A stretch of DNA of 7,670 bases, taken from positions 1 to 7,670 of the forward strand of contig CALGIV010000090.1 of NCBI GenBank assembly GCA_937914785.1, given 5' to 3'. The notes below the pieces were generated by a model that had not been told where the DNA came from, made no database searches, and worked only from the letters and a program-made list of their open reading frames with translations. Shown here in pieces: positions 4,870-7,670 of this stretch (the first letter of the stretch is position 1; each line of letters begins with the position of its first letter). A program made the translations under genes and the position numbers. The DNA is from an uncultured Eubacteriaceae bacterium. Lineage in GTDB: Bacteria > Bacillota > Clostridia > Eubacteriales > UBA1433.

Positions 4870-5324
4870 TGAAAGATATCAGCAATAAAGAGTATAAGGA
4901 GCTTTATGAACAGAAGCGCCCAAAAGCGAAGCTGAGCACTAATTGTCTGAAAGCCTTTTGTGTCGGTGGTCTGATCTGTATGATCGCACAGGCGTTTAAC
5001 GATATTTATACAAAAGTGCTTGGCATCGGCGCGGTCAATGCGGCGTCGTTTACATCGATTACGATGATTTTTTTAGGTGCGTTGTTGACGGGTCTTGGCA
5101 TTTACGATGATATCGGCCGGTTTGCAGGCGGCGGTAGTCTCGTGCCGATTACGGGCTTTGCCAATTCCGTCGTATCGCCGGCTTTGGAGTTCAAAAAAGA
5201 AGGGTTGATATTCGGAGTTGCGGCGAAGATGTTTGTCATCGCAGGGCCGGTCATTGTCTACGGTCTGTCTTCTTCGATGATCGTTGGTTTTATTTATTAT
5301 ATCGTAAGGATGATACTGTTATGA
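4869..5324 (+). CDS. spoVAC: Stage V sporulation protein AC (mechanosensitive channel component)
   Basis: This is a 151-residue membrane protein of the spoVAC/spoVAE family. The N-terminal 25 residues are polar with several Lys and Tyr. The membrane part starts at NCLKAFCVGGLICMIAQ (25-41). The most conserved stretch of the family is intact: GRFAGGGSLVPITGFANSVV (83-102), then SPALEFKKEGLIFGVAAKMF and IAGPVIVYG (124-132). In Bacillus SpoVAC acts as a mechanosensitive channel for dipicolinate release during germination. The start is GTG at 4869, read from the spoVAB stop (TAGTG), with GGAGGT (4857-4862) at 6 bases. It ends with a 4-base ATGA overlap into spoVAD. It is an ancient paralogue of spoVAE in this operon. 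Confidence 0.95.
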   Translation: MKDISNKEYKELYEQKRPKAKLSTNCLKAFCVGGLICMIAQAFNDIYTKVLGIGAVNAASFTSITMIFLGALLTGLGIYDDIGRFAGGGSLVPITGFANSVVSPALEFKKEGLIFGVAAKMFVIAGPVIVYGLSSSMIVGFIYYIVRMILL

Positions 5325-6334
5325 TTAAACGCGGAATGCAGACATATGCGATGGAAAAGACGATTTACATTGCCGATACGTATGCGATTGCAGGGCCGAA
5401 AGAGGGTGAAGGTCCGCTCGGGAAAGATTTTCATAAAATCTGTGTGGATGATACCTGTGGCTGTGGAAGTTATGAAATGGCGGAAAGACAGCTTTGTTTC
5501 GATGCGGTGCAGGCAGTGATTCAATCCAGTCAGGTGCGGCCGGAGTTGTATTGCGGCGGCGACTTGCTGAATCAGATTATCTCTACGTCATTTACCGCAC
5601 GGCAGATCGGCCTGCCGTATTGGGGGGTGTATTCGGCTTGCGCATCTTTTGGACAGGCGGTGCAGACAGTGGCTACGGCAATCGAAAGCGGTGGTATTCA
5701 AAGCGGTATCGTCTCGGCCGTATCGCACTTTTCTTCAGCTGAACGGCAATACCGGATGCCGCTGGAATACGGCGGACAGCGTCCGGATTGGGCGCAGTGG
5801 ACAGTAACCGGTGCCGGTGCAGCGCGGATTTCCACAGAAGACAGCAACCAGAATGGCGTGATCATTAAAGACTTCACGATTGGCAAGGTAATGGACTTAG
5901 AGGTCAGCGATGTCGACAACATGGGTGCGGCTATGGCGCCGGCGGCCGTCGATACGGTTCTGCAGCATTTAAGCGATACGGGCCGTGAGCTGCGCTATTA
6001 CGATATGGTCGTAACAGGTGATTTGGCCGTTTACGGGTCGGAATTATTTGTTGAGCTTTTAAAGCGCGCCGGGATTGAGGCGCAAGCAGTGCATCGAGAT
6101 TGCGGTGCGATGATTTACGATACGCAGAATCAGAATGTTTATTCCGGCGGCAGCGGTGCAGGATGTTTTCCATCTGTATTCTGTTCTACGCTGTATGACA
6201 AACTGGTAGATGGAAAAGTTGAGCGTATGCTCTGCCTGCCGACGGGTGCGTTGCTTTCGACGACGAGCAGCCAGCAGGGAGAAAGCATTCCGTGTATCGC
6301 GCATGCATTCAGCTTAGAGAGGGAGAAGAAATGA
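5321..6334 (+). CDS. spoVAD: Stage V sporulation protein AD (dipicolinate-binding, thiolase fold)
   Basis: This is a 337-residue protein, the normal length. SpoVAD has a thiolase fold and binds dipicolinic acid at the outer face of the inner spore membrane. Visible signatures include GGDLLNQI (79-86), a YSACASFG segment with Cys107 where thiolase-fold enzymes carry the nucleophile, and SHFSSAERQYRMPLEYG (135-151). The very characteristic QRPDWAQWTVTGAGA follows (153-167), then NMGAAMAPAA (200-209) and the C-terminal LCLPTGALLS. No membrane segment is present, as expected. The ATG at 5321 makes the ATGA overlap with spoVAC and has AAGGA (5306-5310) 10 bases upstream. Internal ATGs at 5336 and 5351 are alternatives; the overlap favours the first. 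The stop overlaps the spoVAE start, again as ATGA. Confidence 0.96.
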   Translation: MIKRGMQTYAMEKTIYIADTYAIAGPKEGEGPLGKDFHKICVDDTCGCGSYEMAERQLCFDAVQAVIQSSQVRPELYCGGDLLNQIISTSFTARQIGLPYWGVYSACASFGQAVQTVATAIESGGIQSGIVSAVSHFSSAERQYRMPLEYGGQRPDWAQWTVTGAGAARISTEDSNQNGVIIKDFTIGKVMDLEVSDVDNMGAAMAPAAVDTVLQHLSDTGRELRYYDMVVTGDLAVYGSELFVELLKRAGIEAQAVHRDCGAMIYDTQNQNVYSGGSGAGCFPSVFCSTLYDKLVDGKVERMLCLPTGALLSTTSSQQGESIPCIAHAFSLEREKK

Positions 6335-6690
6335 AGGCATATGTAATGACGTTTATCGTCGGCGGCATCTTTTGTGCCATCGCACAAATTCTGCTGAACA
6401 AAACGCAGATGAAGACGGCGCACATCCTGGTTACGTATGTTGTCGGCGGCGTGGTCCTGTCGGTTTTGGGCATATACGAAAAAATAATCGATATTGGATA
6501 TGCAGGAGCGACGACCCCGATCATCGGCTGGGGGCACGCGCTGATGCAGGGGACGATAGCGCAGATTGAAGCAGAAGGGTTGATTGGCGTATTTACAGGC
6601 GGACTGACGGCCGCGGGAGGCGGTGTTGCCGCAGTCTTGTTGTTTGGGTTTATTATGGCATTGCTGTTCAATCCCAAGACAAAAAAATAA
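6331..6690 (+). CDS. spoVAE: Stage V sporulation protein AE (SpoVAEb type)
   Basis: This is a 119-residue membrane protein, homologous to SpoVAC but without its polar N-terminus. Family features are FIVGGIFCAIAQILLN (8-23), YVVGGVVLSVLGIYEKII (36-53), GYAGATTPIIGWGHALMQG (56-74) and a GGLTAAGGGVAAVLLFG segment (90-106) ending in NPKTKK. It is a core subunit of the SpoVA channel, found in nearly all spore formers. The ATG at 6331 is chosen over an upstream frame from 6292 because it gives the family N-terminus, has GGGAG (6321-6325) at 5 bases, and forms the ATGA overlap with spoVAD. It is the last gene of the operon here: no spoVAEa or spoVAF follows, unlike in Bacillus subtilis. Confidence 0.95.
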   Translation: MKAYVMTFIVGGIFCAIAQILLNKTQMKTAHILVTYVVGGVVLSVLGIYEKIIDIGYAGATTPIIGWGHALMQGTIAQIEAEGLIGVFTGGLTAAGGGVAAVLLFGFIMALLFNPKTKK

Positions 6691-6889
6691 GCGGTGTAGT
6701 GAGTTGACAAGAAGGACGGCAAAAGAAAGCAAGCGCGCTCAAAGAGCCGCGACCAGAATGATTTGCGGTCACAACGAACAGGGAGAAGCCTTGCGCAAAA
6801 GTGCGCAGGGCTTTGTGTTATTTACCGGCTGAATAAAAGTGCAGGTTGTGATAAAATATAAAGCATCATCAATCGATAGGAGGGGTCTT
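6691..6889 (+). other. Intergenic region between spoVA and the flavoprotein gene
   Basis: This stretch of about 200 bases contains the spoVA terminator (6786-6820) and little else that can be named. TTGACA at 6704-6709 is a perfect -35 but has no -10 at suitable distance. TAAAAT/TATAAA at 6852-6862 could be the -10 of a flavoprotein promoter, without a recognisable -35. A frame running from 6623 through this stretch looks like a shadow of spoVAE followed by random basic residues. Confidence 0.5.
6786..6820 (+). terminator. Rho-independent terminator of the spoVA operon
   Basis: A 12-bp stem with one G-T pair (6786-6797 with 6802-6813, core TGCGCA on both sides) closes the tetraloop AAAG. It is followed by a T-rich but interrupted tail, TGTGTTATTT. 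It lies about 95 bases after the spoVAE stop. Confidence 0.7.
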
Positions 6890-7516
6890 ATGAAAGTATT
6901 GTTGATAAACGGCAGCCCGAATAAAGAGGGCAATACTTATACAGCGCTGGCCGAAGTGGGAAAAGAGATTGAAAAGCAGGGCGTAGAGGCGGAAATCGTA
7001 CAGATCGGCACAGAACCAATCCGTGGGTGTGTCGGTTGTGGCGGATGTATGCGCAAAGAGGCTAAAGGCTGCGTATATGAGGATGTTGTAAGCGTTGCGG
7101 CGGAGAAGATGGCTTCTTCCGATGGGCTGATTATCGGCACGCCCGTACATTATGCGGCAGCCGGCGGTGCGATTACGTCGTTTGCTGATCGGTTCTTCTA
7201 TTCTGCGCGAGGTGCGTATGCCTATAAGCCGGCTGCGGCGGTGGCTGTAGCGCGGCGGGGTGGTGCGGTGCCGGCATTTGATCAGCTGAACAAGTATTTC
7301 GGTATTTCAAATATGCCCATCGTGCCGTCGAGTTATTGGAATATTGCTTTTGGTCAAAGGGCAGGGCAGGCTGGTGAGGATTTGGAAGGAATGCATACAA
7401 TGCGCGTACTTGGCAGGAATATGGTGTGGATGCTGCGTTGTATCGAAGCAGGGGTGCAGAATGGGGTTGGTTTGCCGGAAAAAGAGGCGAAGGTATTTTA
7501 TAGTTACATTCGGTAG
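6890..7516 (+). CDS. Flavodoxin-fold NAD(P)H-dependent FMN reductase / iron-sulfur flavoprotein-like
   Basis: This is a 208-residue cytoplasmic protein of the NADPH-dependent FMN reductase (flavodoxin-like) superfamily. The FMN phosphate loop is LINGSPNKEGNTYTAL (5-20). It is followed by a cysteine cluster, Cys47-X2-Cys50-X2-Cys53-X7-Cys61 (GCVGCGGCM...GC), and then IIGTPVHYAAAGGAITSF (81-98) forming the second FMN contact. The compact CX2CX2CX4-7C pattern is that of the iron-sulfur flavoproteins (Isf), which bind a 4Fe-4S cluster, so a redox role with ferredoxin-like electron transfer is possible. Many relatives carry similar cysteines without proven clusters. AGGAGG (6878-6883) at 6 bases fixes the ATG at 6890; an upstream frame from 6839 has no such support. 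It is separated from spoVA by a terminator and probably is not part of it. Confidence 0.85.
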   Translation: MKVLLINGSPNKEGNTYTALAEVGKEIEKQGVEAEIVQIGTEPIRGCVGCGGCMRKEAKGCVYEDVVSVAAEKMASSDGLIIGTPVHYAAAGGAITSFADRFFYSARGAYAYKPAAAVAVARRGGAVPAFDQLNKYFGISNMPIVPSSYWNIAFGQRAGQAGEDLEGMHTMRVLGRNMVWMLRCIEAGVQNGVGLPEKEAKVFYSYIR

Positions 7517-7527
7517 GTGCTTGAGTT

Positions 7528-7670
7528 TTGAAAGCGGAGCTTTGGGCTCAAAGTCGTAATTGTTATGTTATCGGTTTGTTGCTTGGCTTTTCTTGTTTGT
7601 TTATTCTTTGTCTTGTTCGCGCTTTTCCAACAGCTGAAAAGCGCGGCAAAAAGCCGCCGGCGGATGAAAA
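7528..7670 (+). CDS. Possible start of a membrane-anchored or secreted protein (3' end outside window)
   Basis: A frame open from 7525 to the window edge starts at TTG 7528, with AGGTG (7515-7519) 8 bases upstream, overlapping the stop of the flavoprotein gene. The predicted N-terminus has a short polar stretch with Lys and Arg (KAELWAQSRN). A hydrophobic core follows (YVIGLLLGFSCLFILCLV), then a hydrophilic Lys/Pro-rich segment (PTAEKRGKKPPADE). This is the shape of a signal peptide or N-terminal membrane anchor. Doubts remain: the start is not ATG, another plus-strand frame from ATG 7565 is also hydrophobic, and on the minus strand a frame ending at 7601 could be the C-terminus of a convergent gene. 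A 10-bp hairpin (7618-7627 with 7636-7645) lies within it. Confidence 0.4.
   Translation, partial: MKAELWAQSRNCYVIGLLLGFSCLFILCLVRAFPTAEKRGKKPPADE

Noticed and set aside
6704..6709. Consensus TTGACA as a promoter -35
   Set aside because: There is no -10-like hexamer 15-19 bases downstream; the region there is AAGC-rich.
6139..6732. 197-codon minus-strand frame opposite spoVAD/spoVAE
   Set aside because: It lies antisense to two well-recognised genes. Its Cys/His/Arg-rich composition is typical of shadow frames and matches no family.
6746..6770. Imperfect hairpin (CCGC/GCGG, GACC/GGTC) after spoVAE
   Set aside because: Only 4-bp arms with mutually exclusive pairings and no T-run; the real terminator is at 6786-6820.
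6623..6832. 69-codon plus-strand frame across the end of spoVAE and the following gap
   Set aside because: Its first part is an out-of-frame shadow of spoVAE; the rest has a random basic composition, and the frame runs through the terminator hairpin. There is no ribosome-binding site.
1..7670. CRISPR arrays, tRNA or rRNA genes, insertion sequences
   Set aside because: No regularly spaced long repeats, cloverleaf, rRNA-like sequence, transposase or terminal inverted repeats were seen on either strand.

Overview
The window comes from an endospore-forming member of the Bacillota. A complete five-gene spoVA cluster (spoVAA-AB-AC-AD-AE, 3815-6690) occupies its right half, and the last hundred codons of a GerA/SpoVAF-family spore germinant-receptor protein lie at its left edge. 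Having spoVAA and spoVAB as well as the core AC-AD-AE genes fits Bacillales and some Clostridia or Negativicutes better than Clostridium sensu stricto. An iron-sulfur-flavoprotein-like reductase fits an anaerobe. This placement is inference; no rRNA or other phylogenetic marker is present.

Left part (1-2400) is a series of single genes, most of them separated by their own terminators: the GerA-family 3' end, a metal-dependent cyclase/kynurenine-formamidase-like hydrolase (394-987), a 58-residue unknown protein on the minus strand (1049-1225), an AT-rich gap, a TM2-domain membrane protein (1555-1797), and a small LuxR/GerE-type DNA-binding protein (2043-2360). The last is preceded by a leader with a striking set of repeats.

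Middle part (2420-3780) holds a probable two-gene operon. Both genes encode proteins with an N-terminal helical segment carrying an LYxxIGE motif and a C-terminal CX2C-X10-CX2C zinc ribbon. One is long, with a disordered linker carrying repeated DPF/PFVP motifs; the other is short. Both look like members of an undescribed family. The operon ends in a terminator whose hairpin contains the last stop codon.

Right part (3815-6813) is the spoVA cluster. Its genes are joined by 1- or 4-base stop/start overlaps, so they are probably translationally coupled. They encode the inner-membrane machinery that moves Ca-dipicolinic acid into the forespore and releases it at germination. SpoVAC, SpoVAE and the small SpoVAA/SpoVAB proteins are membrane-bound, and SpoVAD is the soluble thiolase-fold DPA-binding subunit. 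No SpoVAEa or SpoVAF follows. The cluster ends in a terminator, then comes a flavoprotein gene (6890-7516) and the likely start of a membrane-anchored or secreted protein (7528 to the edge).

The points most worth a second look are the paired zinc-ribbon proteins beside spoVA, the absence of room for a normal leader and ribosome-binding site in front of spoVAA, the repeat cluster upstream of the GerE-like gene, and the small minus-strand gene.
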